The notes: generated from the letters alone by a model not told the origin. Positions 9,543-18,617 are shown, numbered from the stretch's first letter. The stretch is DNA of 64,000 nucleotides from CAZTHK01 sp964613215 (GCA_964613215.1 CAZTHK010000003.1:132322-196321), one strand, 5' to 3'. Made by a program: numbers and translations.

Positions 9543-10451
9543 ATGAAAGAGGGATTGGTGATATTTATAGTGGCGGGCCTTACCCTGACAGTAATGATGG
9601 AAACAGGCTGTGGCGGCGGAGAAGTTCCGGAATTCAACCAGCAGAAAGCTTTCCAGTTTCTCACAGATCAGTGTGATATCGGGCCGAGATATCCCGGCAC
9701 CAGGGGACACCGGGAGGTTCAGCGGTACATCGCGGGGAAATTAAAGAGATTCAAAGCCAATGTTTCCCTGCAGGAATTCGAGGGAGTAAATGGCAGGAGA
9801 GATACCCTGCAACTACTCAATATCATCGCAAATTTCAATCCCAAGGCAGAGAAGAGGATACTTCTGGGTGCCCATTATGATACCAGGCCGTGGGCGGATA
9901 AGGATCCCGATCCTGAAAATCATGACCGTCCCATAGTGGGTGCCAACGACGGAGCCAGCGGAGTGGCCGTTCTGCTGGAGCTGGCCAGGCACATGGAGGA
10001 ACTCCCACCCGGGCTGGGTGTGGATCTGGTATTCTTTGACGGGGAAGATTCCGGAAGATACAGGGATTTATCAGGATGGATACTGGGCTCAAGGCATTTC
10101 GTAAAGAGAGCGGTGGGATACAGGCCCAGGGCGGTAATTATTGTGGATATGGTGGGAGAGAAGGGGTTAGAGGTAAGGAAAGAGGGATTTTCCATGGCTG
10201 CAACTTCCTGGTTGCTGGATGAACTCTTTTCTATTGCGGAACAGCTGGGGTTTAATGAATTCGAGAACGAGCAGGGCAGCACCGTATATGATGATCACCT
10301 GCCCTTTATTAACGAAGGTTTGCCGGCTGTGGTCCTGATAGATTTTGAATATGCATACTGGCATACTCTGGAAGATACTCCGGATAAATGCTCTCCCCGC
10401 AGCCTGAATGCAGTGGGAACAGTGCTGCTTAATTACCTTTGGAAGCAGTAA
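9543..10451 (+). CDS. M28-family zinc peptidase or glutaminyl-cyclase-like exported protein
   Basis: A GAGG ribosome-binding site precedes the ATG. The 302-residue product has an N-terminal hydrophobic export signal ending in ETGC (Cys23), a possible but atypical lipobox because Glu is at the -3 position. The peptidase M28 fold is recognisable from its metal and catalytic motifs: GAHYDTRP (His111), GANDGASG (Asp136), FFDGEDSG (Glu168), VDMVGEKG, and a late WHTLED (His274). An Asp-Glu-His zinc set with an HYDTRP motif also fits bacterial glutaminyl-peptide cyclotransferases, so either aminopeptidase or cyclase activity is possible. It starts 12 bases after the SprA gene and is probably co-transcribed. 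In Bacteroidota some type IX cargo carry N-terminal pyroglutamate, so a cyclase beside SprA would make sense; that link is inference. Confidence 0.75.
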   Translation: MKEGLVIFIVAGLTLTVMMETGCGGGEVPEFNQQKAFQFLTDQCDIGPRYPGTRGHREVQRYIAGKLKRFKANVSLQEFEGVNGRRDTLQLLNIIANFNPKAEKRILLGAHYDTRPWADKDPDPENHDRPIVGANDGASGVAVLLELARHMEELPPGLGVDLVFFDGEDSGRYRDLSGWILGSRHFVKRAVGYRPRAVIIVDMVGEKGLEVRKEGFSMAATSWLLDELFSIAEQLGFNEFENEQGSTVYDDHLPFINEGLPAVVLIDFEYAYWHTLEDTPDKCSPRSLNAVGTVLLNYLWKQ

Positions 10452-10625
10452 TATCTGCAGGGCTGCAGACATTTTCGGATTATACAGTGAGATTTTCAGC
10501 CCGGTTTGTGATTTGACCGATGACACCGGAGGTGGATTCCGGAAATTTGGCAATCTCACCATTACTTTTTTCTTGATTTTTAGTTCTTTATGGTCTAGGT
10601 ATATATAGATGAGTACAACGAAGAT

Positions 10626-10654
10626 GTTGGGGCCGGGTTGCCCCAATTTTTATT
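10626..10654 (+). terminator. Short GC hairpin with T-run upstream of rimP
   Basis: TTGGGGC (10627-10633) pairs with GCCCCAA (10640-10646) around a CGGGTT loop and is followed directly by TTTTTATTT. It sits 20-odd bases before the rimP start. It could terminate the M28 transcript or act as an attenuator in the rimP-nusA leader. A weak promoter-like pair (TTGATT at 10573-10578, 17 bases, TAGGTA at 10596) lies upstream, which would place the hairpin inside the rimP leader. Confidence 0.5.
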
Positions 10655-10673
10655 TGCCATAACGGAGGAAAAA

Positions 10674-11210
10674 TTGAAGTTGGAGGAGAGGTTGAAAAAT
10701 CTAATGGATTCAGAGCTCGATTCTATGGGGTACGAGCTGGTGAAGATGGATCTTTCTTCCAGGGGGAGGCGGAGGGTATTGAGGATTTTCATGGATAACC
10801 CCCCTCATAACGTATCCATTGATGACTGTGTGAAGGTTGCCAGGGCTCTGGAACTTGTTCTGGAGAATGAGATGGTGTTTGACGGGCCCTATAATCTGGA
10901 AGTATCATCTCCCGGTATTAACAGGCCTCTCTCCAAGCCTGAACATTTCAATAGATTCAAGGGCAGGAGGGTGAAGGTTTATGTTAGGGACGAAAGTGGA
11001 AAGAGGCACGGGCATGTGGGTACCATCAGTGAAGCGGGGGAGAATGAATTCATTCTGTCATCCCGGGCGGGAGAGAGAAGGATACCATACCGGGTGATGG
11101 AGGAAGCCAATCTGTATGGAGAAAAATGGAAGGTTCCCAAGAGGAAGAAGGAAAGGGGAACGGGCAGGGAAAAGGGAAATATTTTTGACAGTGGCGGGCT
11201 GGTTAATTAA
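10674..11210 (+). CDS. rimP: Ribosome maturation factor RimP
   Basis: RimP assists 30S subunit maturation. The 178-residue product shows the RimP N-domain pattern (ELDSMGYELVKMDLSSRGRR), DDCVKVARALELVLE, the highly conserved LEVSSPGINRPL and the C-terminal Sm-like domain. The TTG at 10674 is chosen because a GGAGG lies 5 bases before it (10664-10668); a TTG at 10638 in the same frame lies inside the hairpin and lacks a ribosome-binding site. It heads the rimP-nusA-infB cluster. The C-terminus carries a short basic tail. Confidence 0.92.
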   Translation: MKLEERLKNLMDSELDSMGYELVKMDLSSRGRRRVLRIFMDNPPHNVSIDDCVKVARALELVLENEMVFDGPYNLEVSSPGINRPLSKPEHFNRFKGRRVKVYVRDESGKRHGHVGTISEAGENEFILSSRAGERRIPYRVMEEANLYGEKWKVPKRKKERGTGREKGNIFDSGGLVN

Positions 11211-11260
11211 TATCCCGGTGAAGGGTGCGGAATTCTACCGGTAATCAGGAGAGTAAGAAT

Positions 11261-12880
11261 ATGAACTACAATTTCATGGATGCATTGTCCCAGGTTATAA
11301 AAGAGAAGAGGGTGGATAAGAATACCCTGATTGATACCATCAAGATGAGTATGGAATCTGCCGCCCACCGGAAGATAGGCGGTGATGCAGAAATAGATGT
11401 GCATATCGATGAGGCCAAGGGTACCATGACGGTTTCCAGAGTCTACCGGGTGGTAGAGCAGGTGGAGGATGAAGCGGTGGAGATAGGGTTGGAGAATGCT
11501 AAAAAGATCGATCCGGAGGCGGAGATAGGTGAAGAGGTCAGGCAAGAATTGCCGGTAAAAGAATTCGGACGAAATGCCATTCAGACAGCCAAACAGGTTT
11601 TAACCCAGAGGGTCAGGGAAGCGGAGAGGGAGCGGGTACACCAGGAATACAAAGACAAGATAGGAGTAATAATATCCGGCACGGTAAGACAGGTGGACAG
11701 GGGTAATATTCTGGTTAATATCGGGAAAGCCGAAGCCTATCTGCCCAAGCGGGAACAGATCCGTTCGGAAAGGTACAATCAGGGAGATACAATCAGGGCA
11801 TGTATAATAGAGGTGGACAAGAAATTCCGGGGACCCCAGATAATAATCTCCAGAACCGACGAGATTTTCCTGAGGAAATTGTTCGAGCAGGAGGTGCCCG
11901 AGATTTTCGACGGGGAGGTGGAGATCAAGAGCATTGCCCGTGAACCGGGGAGCCGTTCCAAGATCGCGGTTAATTCCAGGAGTGAAAAGGTGGATGCGGT
12001 GGGGTCCTGTGTGGGGATGAAGGGATCGCGGGTTCAGGCGGTGGTTAATGAACTGCAGGGTGAGAAGATAGATATCGTAAACTGGAGTGAGAACTCGTCT
12101 GAATTTGTGGAACGCGCTTTGGCTCCGGCAAAGATTTCGTCCCTGCGCTTCAATGAGGCTGCAAAGAAAGTAGTGGCCATAGTGGATGATGATCAATTGT
12201 CTCTGGCCATAGGCAAGGAGGGTCAGAATGTAAGGCTGGCCAGCAACCTTACCGGTTGGAAGATCGACCTGATGTCGGTAAAAGAAGCTGAAGCAAGAGC
12301 GGAGCTGGAGCAGGAACTCCAGATGGATATAGAGGATATGTTTGGCGTTTCTGAGAAGATGGCTCAGAAACTGAGAAATATCGGTGTATTTACAGTACAG
12401 AGGTTGCACCGTACAACCAGGGAAGAATTGATGGAGATGGAGGGAGTGGGAGAGAAAACGGCAGATAAATTGAAGGAAACCGCCGCCGAAACCATGAAGG
12501 AGCTGGACAAAGCTCTGGAAGAACTGCTGGATAAGAAGATGAAGGCTATGGAAGCTAAGAAGCAGTTGTTCGATGAGGAATTCATAGGTGATGAAGAAAT
12601 TGAGAAAGAAGAGGAATTAACAGAGAAAGACCTGTTTGGAAAGGCGGATGAGATCCCGAAGGAGGAAGATTTATTCCGGAAAGGGGAACCGGAGGAGGGT
12701 GAGGAAGAGGAGGAGAATGAGACAGAGGACCAGGATGAAGAAGAATCTTCCCGCCAGGAACCGGAAGAATCCGGAATCGAACAGGAAACTTCCGGGGAGG
12801 ATGAGGAGGATGAGCACAATAAAGAAAAAGTTACACAGAATCCGGATAGTCCGGAGGAAAAAGAAGTGGATAAAGAGTGA
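11261..12880 (+). CDS. nusA: Transcription termination/antitermination factor NusA
   Basis: The 539-residue product follows the NusA order: N-terminal RNA-polymerase-binding domain (NYNFMDALSQVIKEKR), S1 domain (GTVRQVDRGNILVNIGKAEAY), two KH domains (with VGSCVGMKGSRVQAVVNEL and LAIGKEGQNVRLASNLTGW), then a helix-hairpin-helix segment (GVFTVQRLHRTTREELMEMEGVGEKTADKL). The ATG at 11261 follows a CAGGAGAG site; an upstream in-frame start at 11225 is disfavoured. About 120 C-terminal residues form a strongly acidic tail made mainly of Glu, Asp and Ser, longer than usual. It is followed by infB after 20 bases, without the ylxR and L7Ae genes found here in Firmicutes. Confidence 0.95.
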   Translation: MNYNFMDALSQVIKEKRVDKNTLIDTIKMSMESAAHRKIGGDAEIDVHIDEAKGTMTVSRVYRVVEQVEDEAVEIGLENAKKIDPEAEIGEEVRQELPVKEFGRNAIQTAKQVLTQRVREAERERVHQEYKDKIGVIISGTVRQVDRGNILVNIGKAEAYLPKREQIRSERYNQGDTIRACIIEVDKKFRGPQIIISRTDEIFLRKLFEQEVPEIFDGEVEIKSIAREPGSRSKIAVNSRSEKVDAVGSCVGMKGSRVQAVVNELQGEKIDIVNWSENSSEFVERALAPAKISSLRFNEAAKKVVAIVDDDQLSLAIGKEGQNVRLASNLTGWKIDLMSVKEAEARAELEQELQMDIEDMFGVSEKMAQKLRNIGVFTVQRLHRTTREELMEMEGVGEKTADKLKETAAETMKELDKALEELLDKKMKAMEAKKQLFDEEFIGDEEIEKEEELTEKDLFGKADEIPKEEDLFRKGEPEEGEEEEENETEDQDEEESSRQEPEESGIEQETSGEDEEDEHNKEKVTQNPDSPEEKEVDKE

Positions 12881-12900
12881 TCGAAGGGAGTTGACTTCTT

Positions 12901-15045
12901 TTGGCTAAAATCCGTGTATATGAACTGGCCCGCAAATATGATATATCCAGTGAGGCTCTGATAAAGATTCTGATAAAGGAAGGCATTACTGTCAAGAGTC
13001 ATATGAGCACCGTGGAGGAACGGGTGGAAAAGCTGATAGAACAGCATATTGACCGGGTGAAGGCAGATACCAAGAAGAGAGAAAAGAAAAAGAAAACCAA
13101 GAAGGGAAAACCTGCCCAGGCTGAAAAGGAAAAGAAGAAAAAGAAGAAAAAGCGTTCTCCCCGGAAGAAAGTGGAGAAGAAGGAGGTTAAGGAGAGTGTG
13201 AAGAGGACTCTGGCCAAGCTGGAGGCCACCAAAAAACCTAAGAAACGCAGAAGAAAGAAAAAATCCGGAGAAGAGAAAGCCGATAGCGAGAATGTAATAA
13301 AACTTCCTGAGTATTCCACTGTTTCGGAGCTGGCCCGGCATCTGGGTGCCGATCCCACTGAGGTTATCGGTCATTGCATGGAGATGGGGCTGATGGTTAC
13401 GGTCAATCAGCGTCTGGATGCCGATACTATCGTGATGATCGCCGACGAGTATGGTTATCAGGTCGATTTTACCAAGAAATATGGCCAGGAACTGCTTAAA
13501 CAGGAGAGAAAGGTAAAACCCGAGAGGATGGTTCAGAGGCCCCCGGTGGTAACCATAATGGGGCATGTGGATCATGGGAAGACCTCACTCCTGGACAAGA
13601 TCAGAGAGAGTAATATTATCGCTGGAGAGAAGGGTGGAATTACCCAGCACATAGGTGCTTACGAAGTTCAGATGAATGACAGCCAGATATCCTTCATAGA
13701 TACACCCGGTCATGAAGCCTTTACCGCTATGAGATCCAGAGGTGCTCATGTAACCGATATTGTTATTCTCATCGTGGCTGCCGATGACGGAGTAATGCCT
13801 CAGACTGAAGAAGCCATAAACCACGCCAGGGCTGCAGATGTTCCTATTATTATTGCCATCAACAAGATCGATTTGCCCAACGCTGATGTGGAGAAGGTGA
13901 AGAGGGAACTGCTCCAGCACAATCTGGTGCTGGAGGAGTACGGCGGCAATATTATGGGGGCTCAAATCTCTGCCCGGACCGGGGATGGGATTGATGATCT
14001 TCTGGAGATGATCCTTCTGCAGGCGGAAATGATGGAAATAAAGGCTGATCCGGAGGCTGAAGTCAGGGGAGTTGTGCTGGAGGCCCGGAAGGATGAGGGG
14101 GTGGGTATTGTGAGCACGGTGCTGGTGCAGCAGGGGACCCTTGAAATTGGGGATATATTTGTGGTGGGTAATTATTCCGGGCGGGTAAAGGCACTTATGG
14201 ATGAGCGGGGCAGAAGGGTGAAAAGCTGCCTGCCGGGGAGGCCTATAATAGTGCTGGGATGTAACGGTGTGCCTCAGGCAGGTGATCAGTTCATAGAGAT
14301 AGAAGATGAGAGTGCCGCCAGGGATATAGCCAGGAAGAGACAGCAATTTCAGCGTGAACGTGACCGGGAAGTGGGTGGTCAGAGGATAACCCTGGATGAA
14401 CTCTACCAGCAGATTCAGGAGGGTGAAGTAAAGGAATTGAATATTATCATCAGGGCCGATACCCATGGTTCGGCAGAGGCTCTGATGGACAGTCTGGCTT
14501 CACTGCAGACAGAAGAGGTGAAAGTGAATATTCTGCAGAAGGCGGTCGGATTGATAAATGAGAGCGATATTCTTCTGGCCAGTGCTTCCAATGCAGTGGT
14601 TATCGGATTCCATGTGAACGCAGCACCTCCCGCTCTGGAACTGGCCAGGAGTGAAGGAGTGGATGTACGTTTTTACGATGTAATATACCAGGCAATAGAA
14701 GAAGTTAAGGCAGCCATGTCGGGACTGCTGGAACCGGTGACAGTGGAGAAGGAACTGGGAGTGGCAGAGGTCAGACAGCTGTTCCAGGTGTCCAGATTCG
14801 GGACTATCGCTGGATGCTACGTTAAATCCGGTATGGTCAGGCGTAATGCAAATGTAAGAGTTAAAAGGGAGGAGGAGGTTATTCACCAGGGTATGGTTAA
14901 TTCATTAAAGCGTTTCAAGGAGGATGTAAGGGAAGTCCAGGCCGGTTATGAGTGTGGAGTAGGAATAACTGAATTCAATGATTTCCAGGAGGGCGACCTT
15001 CTCGAATTCTATACCGAGGAGAAGGAAAGCAGAACCCTGGAATAG
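12901..15045 (+). CDS. infB: Translation initiation factor IF-2
   Basis: IF-2 is the GTPase that places initiator tRNA on the 30S subunit. The 714-residue product has an N-terminal IF2_N helix bundle (IRVYELARKYDISSEALI), a long lysine-rich linker (about residues 55-125), a second IF2_N unit (YSTVSELARHLGADPTEVIGH), and the G domain with G1 GHVDHGKTS, G3 DTPGH and G4 NKID. Domains II to IV follow, including the ADTHGSAEAL stretch. The start is a TTG with a GGGAG site about 10 bases upstream. It lies between nusA and ylxP, the usual context. Confidence 0.96.
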   Translation: MAKIRVYELARKYDISSEALIKILIKEGITVKSHMSTVEERVEKLIEQHIDRVKADTKKREKKKKTKKGKPAQAEKEKKKKKKKRSPRKKVEKKEVKESVKRTLAKLEATKKPKKRRRKKKSGEEKADSENVIKLPEYSTVSELARHLGADPTEVIGHCMEMGLMVTVNQRLDADTIVMIADEYGYQVDFTKKYGQELLKQERKVKPERMVQRPPVVTIMGHVDHGKTSLLDKIRESNIIAGEKGGITQHIGAYEVQMNDSQISFIDTPGHEAFTAMRSRGAHVTDIVILIVAADDGVMPQTEEAINHARAADVPIIIAINKIDLPNADVEKVKRELLQHNLVLEEYGGNIMGAQISARTGDGIDDLLEMILLQAEMMEIKADPEAEVRGVVLEARKDEGVGIVSTVLVQQGTLEIGDIFVVGNYSGRVKALMDERGRRVKSCLPGRPIIVLGCNGVPQAGDQFIEIEDESAARDIARKRQQFQRERDREVGGQRITLDELYQQIQEGEVKELNIIIRADTHGSAEALMDSLASLQTEEVKVNILQKAVGLINESDILLASASNAVVIGFHVNAAPPALELARSEGVDVRFYDVIYQAIEEVKAAMSGLLEPVTVEKELGVAEVRQLFQVSRFGTIAGCYVKSGMVRRNANVRVKREEEVIHQGMVNSLKRFKEDVREVQAGYECGVGITEFNDFQEGDLLEFYTEEKESRTLE

Positions 15046-15063
15046 TCCCGGAGGGCCGGCCCC

Positions 15064-15345
15064 TTGTTTTTTGCCTGTCTGAAAGTCCAATTCTATCTGC
15101 CAGGTTGCCGATCCCTGAAGGAAAAAAGATATGTTCTGGAAAGTCTCAAGTCCAGGCTCAAAAACAGGTTTAATGTTTCTTTCTGTGAAACGGATTATCA
15201 GAATAAATGGCAGCGCAGCGAGTTTGCTCTGGCAACTGTAGCCGTTAACCGCAAGGGAATTGACAGGGTATCTCAGGATCTCAGGACATTTTTTGAGAGC
15301 GATCACAGAATAGTGATACTGGAGTGGGAAAACGAAGTATACTGA
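15064..15345 (+). CDS. ylxP: DUF503 family protein YlxP
   Basis: A 93-residue protein with the DUF503 signature LPGCRSLKEKRYVLESLKSR followed by NRFNVSFCETD and a C-terminal FESDHRIVILEWENEVY. The family occurs almost always between infB and rbfA; members are linked to ribosome assembly, but a biochemical role is not settled. The start is a TTG about 10 bases after a GGAGG; the homology begins immediately after it, which supports this choice. Confidence 0.88.
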   Translation: MFFACLKVQFYLPGCRSLKEKRYVLESLKSRLKNRFNVSFCETDYQNKWQRSEFALATVAVNRKGIDRVSQDLRTFFESDHRIVILEWENEVY

Positions 15346-15363
15346 TGAGTGGTGATTTGTTTC

Positions 15364-15726
15364 ATGAGTAACAAGAGCAAGGGAAGAGTGGAAGAAACCA
15401 TCCATAGACTGGTGGCCGAGATTTTGATCAGGAGGGTCAAGGACCCACGGGTGGAGAATGTTTCCATAACCGGGGTCAAACTCTCCAGGGACTACTCCGT
15501 AGCCAAGATCAAGTTCAATGTAATCGGGGGAAGCGATGACCTGGATAAGGTCAAGGAGGGATTGGAAAAGTGCTCCGGATATATCCGCAGTCAACTGAAA
15601 CCGAGATTGCGTATCCGGGTCATTCCGGAGCTGGTTTTCAGCTATGACTCATCCCTGGATAGGGCGATGCGAATCGAAAAACTGATAGACCGGATTCACC
15701 AGGAAGATGATCAGGAGGAGAATTAA
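15364..15726 (+). CDS. rbfA: Ribosome-binding factor A
   Basis: RbfA binds the 30S subunit late in its maturation and acts near 16S rRNA helix 1. The 120-residue product has the KH-like RbfA pattern: RVEETIHRLVAEILIRRVKDPR, SITGVKLSRDYSVAKI and RIRVIPELVFSYDSSLD. ATG at 15364 matches where homology begins; a GTG at 15349 would add five residues. Neither start has a strong ribosome-binding site. It lies 18 bases after ylxP and just before nrnA. Confidence 0.92.
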   Translation: MSNKSKGRVEETIHRLVAEILIRRVKDPRVENVSITGVKLSRDYSVAKIKFNVIGGSDDLDKVKEGLEKCSGYIRSQLKPRLRIRVIPELVFSYDSSLDRAMRIEKLIDRIHQEDDQEEN

Positions 15727-15731
15727 GCCAG

Positions 15732-16727
15732 ATGAAGGAAGGGATGTTTGGTGCTGAGTTCGAGAAGATTAGCTCCCTTATGGATGGATTGGAGAGTTTT
15801 TTGATAATCGGGCATGTCGATCCGGATGGGGACTGTATAGGTTCCATACTTGCCATAGCACTTTTTCTCACCGCCAGAGGGAAGAAGGTACGGTGTTTTG
15901 CCCCCGGAGGATTACCCCGGATATACAGAAAGTTGCCGGGAAGTGAACTCTTTGTGGAAAGGGATCAACTGAACCGGTTCGATCACCAGATGGTATTCTC
16001 GCTGGATGCGCCTACCACTGCAAGAACGGATGAGGTAATAGGCTGGGCGGATGATGAGAAGGTGGTTGTCATGGATCACCATCCCGGTAACGAAAGATAC
16101 GGAGATATTAATATTGTGGATGAGAATGCCGCCGCCACTGCTGTTATAGTATACAGGTTTCTCTCCACCATAGGGGAGGAAGAAATCAGCGGTGAGATTG
16201 CTGATTGCCTCTATCTGGGCATAATCATGGATACCGGCGGTTTCAGATTCAATAACACCGATCCTGAGTCACTCAGGACAGCCTCCGTCCTTATGGAAAA
16301 GGGAGCCAGGGGTTATGAGCTTACCCAGAAGTTCATTCATATGAATACCCTTGATGGGCTGAAACTTCTCGGCTCAGCCCTTGAGTCACTGCGAACATTC
16401 AGCCATGGCAGGATTGCAGTGATGCAGGTAACCAGGGAGATGCTGGAGAAGAATGATTCTTCTTTCAAGGCTACCGAAGGGTTCGTGGATTATATTAACT
16501 CCATTGAAGGGGTGGAGTTTTGCGCTCTGTTCAGGCAGATGGGTGACCGGGAGACCAGGGTGAGTTTTCGTTCCATGGATGATCTGGATGTTTCAGCTCT
16601 GGCCATGAAATATGGAGGGGGAGGGCACAGGAGAGCAGCGGGAGCGACTATTCAACTCAGTCTGGAGGATTCCATCCGCGAGGTTGTTCAATCCATGCAG
16701 GAATTACTGAAAAAAACGGAGAATTAG
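15732..16727 (+). CDS. nrnA: DHH/DHHA1 phosphoesterase (NrnA-like nanoRNase/pAp phosphatase)
   Basis: NrnA-type enzymes degrade 2- to 5-nucleotide RNAs and dephosphorylate pAp. The 331-residue product has the DHH domain motifs IGHVDPDGDCIGS (His28 to Asp34) and DHHPGN (Asp115-His116-His117), plus the DHHA1 glycine-rich motif YGGGGHRRAAG near residues 294-304. Metal-binding residues appear intact. The gene starts 5 bases after rbfA and precedes truB, the common order in many phyla. Confidence 0.9.
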   Translation: MKEGMFGAEFEKISSLMDGLESFLIIGHVDPDGDCIGSILAIALFLTARGKKVRCFAPGGLPRIYRKLPGSELFVERDQLNRFDHQMVFSLDAPTTARTDEVIGWADDEKVVVMDHHPGNERYGDINIVDENAAATAVIVYRFLSTIGEEEISGEIADCLYLGIIMDTGGFRFNNTDPESLRTASVLMEKGARGYELTQKFIHMNTLDGLKLLGSALESLRTFSHGRIAVMQVTREMLEKNDSSFKATEGFVDYINSIEGVEFCALFRQMGDRETRVSFRSMDDLDVSALAMKYGGGGHRRAAGATIQLSLEDSIREVVQSMQELLKKTEN

Positions 16728-16748
16728 AAGTACTGGTGGAACAAAATT

Positions 16749-17666
16749 ATGGGTAACGGTGCTTCCCACAGGGTACTTCCCGTAAGCAAATCCAGCGGGC
16801 AGACCACCTACCAATATGTCAGGCGTATCGGAAAGTTGACCGGAATCGAAAAGATTGGCCATGCCGGAACGCTGGATCCGGTGGCGGAGGGATTAATCTT
16901 GATATTAACCGGGGAGGCCACCAAATTATCCGGTTATCTGATGGATCTGCCAAAAACCTACAGGACCACTATAAAGTTCGGTGAATCCACCGATACCAAG
17001 GATTCTACCGGCAGAGTTCTGAACAGGGGTGACTGGAGCAAACTGGAGGAAGAGAAAATACGCTCCTCGCTGGCCCGGATGGTGGGGGAGAGGGAGCAGG
17101 TTCCCCCCATGTACTCGGCCTTGAAGCACCGGGGAACACCCCTGTATGTACTGGCCAGGAGGGGTGAGAGGATAGAAAGAGAACCCCGCAGGGTGGTGGT
17201 TTACCGGATAGAATGCCTGGAGTGCCGTCTTCCTGAGGTTGAGTTGAGGATAAAATGTTCCAGAGGATTTTATGTGCGGGTATTCGCTGAGAATGTGGGA
17301 AAGGCCATGGGTGTTCCCTCCCATATGAATGGCCTGGTCAGAGAGGAGATAGGTCATTTCAGCCTGGAAAACTCATTTGATGATGATTCGCTGGAATCGA
17401 TCCCGGAGCAGAAAGAACCGGGATGCTCCATGGCGGATGCGCTCAGGCACCTCCCGGCATATCACATGATTGCCCGCCAGGCCGACAAACTTAACCACGG
17501 AATACCACCTCAGCCTTACCATATCGATCTGGATGAGGGAGAATTGGTAAGACTTCTAAGGGATGATGGATGGTTGGGTGGAATAGCGGTTATGAACGGA
17601 GAGGGCGGTCTCAGTATAAAGAGGGTCTTTCTGAAGGATCAGCCGGGGCGTAAGGGGAGGAATTAA
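16749..17666 (+). CDS. truB: tRNA pseudouridine-55 synthase TruB
   Basis: TruB makes pseudouridine 55 in the T-loop of tRNA. The catalytic aspartate is in IGHAGTLDP (Asp43), followed by the conserved TKLSGYL and KTYRTTIKFGESTDTKDSTG stretches, PPMYSALKHRG and the RCSRGFYVR-like block (KCSRGFYVRVF). The 305-residue length is normal, with a C-terminal PUA-like part. One oddity: the N-terminal motif is VSKSSGQTTYQYVRR, where the family usually has DKP-G-TS. The catalytic region is intact, so activity is expected. Confidence 0.92.
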   Translation: MGNGASHRVLPVSKSSGQTTYQYVRRIGKLTGIEKIGHAGTLDPVAEGLILILTGEATKLSGYLMDLPKTYRTTIKFGESTDTKDSTGRVLNRGDWSKLEEEKIRSSLARMVGEREQVPPMYSALKHRGTPLYVLARRGERIEREPRRVVVYRIECLECRLPEVELRIKCSRGFYVRVFAENVGKAMGVPSHMNGLVREEIGHFSLENSFDDDSLESIPEQKEPGCSMADALRHLPAYHMIARQADKLNHGIPPQPYHIDLDEGELVRLLRDDGWLGGIAVMNGEGGLSIKRVFLKDQPGRKGRN

Positions 17667-17669
17667 AAT

Positions 17670-18617
17670 ATGGAGATAGTAGCGGAAAGTTCATTGGGAA
17701 GGTTTGATTTTTCGGCAGGTACGGTGGTAACCATAGGTGTGTTCGATGGGGTTCATGCCGGACACAGGAAGGTGATAGATGCTCTTAACCGGGTCAGGGA
17801 AGCTGAGGGAGCGGGCAGTTCTGTACTGATAACCTTCGACCGGCACCCCCTGGAAGTGGTCAATCCGGCTGTTTCACCTCCACTTATCACCACCCTGGAG
17901 GAGAAGATGGAAATCCTGCGGGCACTGGACATAGATATTGTGGTAATCGAGAATTTTACCCGCAACATTGCCGGGATGAGTTACAGGAATTTCATATCCG
18001 ATGTGCTTCTGAACAAACTCATGGCCAGGCACCTGGTGGTTGGTTATGATTTTCACCTGGGTCATCACCGGGAGGGTTCGGTGGAGAGATTGAAGGAGGA
18101 AAGCCGCCGCAGGAATTTTAATCTGACTGTGGTTCCCCCGGCGGTAATGGATGAAGTAATAATATCCAGCAGTAATATAAGGAATGCCGTAAGGGAGAGG
18201 AACTTCAAACTTGCCAACAGGATGCTATCTGGCTATTACTTTCTGGATGGGAGGGTAATGGCGGGAGAGGGGATAGGAAGGGGCCTGGATTTTCCCACTG
18301 CCAACCTGGAGATCGAAGAGGACAGAAAACTTCTGCCCCCCCTTGGGGTGTATGCGGTGAAGGTCAGAGTGAATGAGCGGTGGTACGGCGGTATGATGAA
18401 CGCAGGTTATTCTCCTACCTTTCATAAGGATAGGAGAAAGAGAGTGGAGGTAAATATTTTCGATTTTTCCGGAGAGCTCTATAACAGGGTTATCAGAGTG
18501 GTCCCGGTGGAATTCATAAGGGATGAAATAAAATTCGAGTACAGGGATAAATTGCGGAGGCAGCTTCAGAAGGACAGGGAAAAGGCCATCCGGATTCTGA
18601 TGAATAAAGAAATATAA
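17670..18617 (+). CDS. ribF: Bifunctional riboflavin kinase / FAD synthetase RibF
   Basis: RibF converts riboflavin to FMN and then FAD. The N-terminal FAD-synthetase half has TIGVFDGVHAGH with the HxGH nucleotidyl-transfer motif at residues 29-32, VGYDFHLGHHREG and IISSSNIR (usually SSTRIR). The C-terminal flavokinase half has GRGLDFPTANL, the MNAGYSPTF block and a RDEIKFEYRDKLRRQLQKD end. The 315-residue length is normal. It begins 3 bases after truB and ends the first part of the cluster; a promoter follows before rpsO. Confidence 0.93.
   Translation: MEIVAESSLGRFDFSAGTVVTIGVFDGVHAGHRKVIDALNRVREAEGAGSSVLITFDRHPLEVVNPAVSPPLITTLEEKMEILRALDIDIVVIENFTRNIAGMSYRNFISDVLLNKLMARHLVVGYDFHLGHHREGSVERLKEESRRRNFNLTVVPPAVMDEVIISSSNIRNAVRERNFKLANRMLSGYYFLDGRVMAGEGIGRGLDFPTANLEIEEDRKLLPPLGVYAVKVRVNERWYGGMMNAGYSPTFHKDRRKRVEVNIFDFSGELYNRVIRVVPVEFIRDEIKFEYRDKLRRQLQKDREKAIRILMNKEI

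Noticed and set aside
11600..12409. Minus-strand ORF of 269 codons inside nusA
   Set aside because: Antisense to a certain housekeeping gene; composition shows reverse-frame bias.
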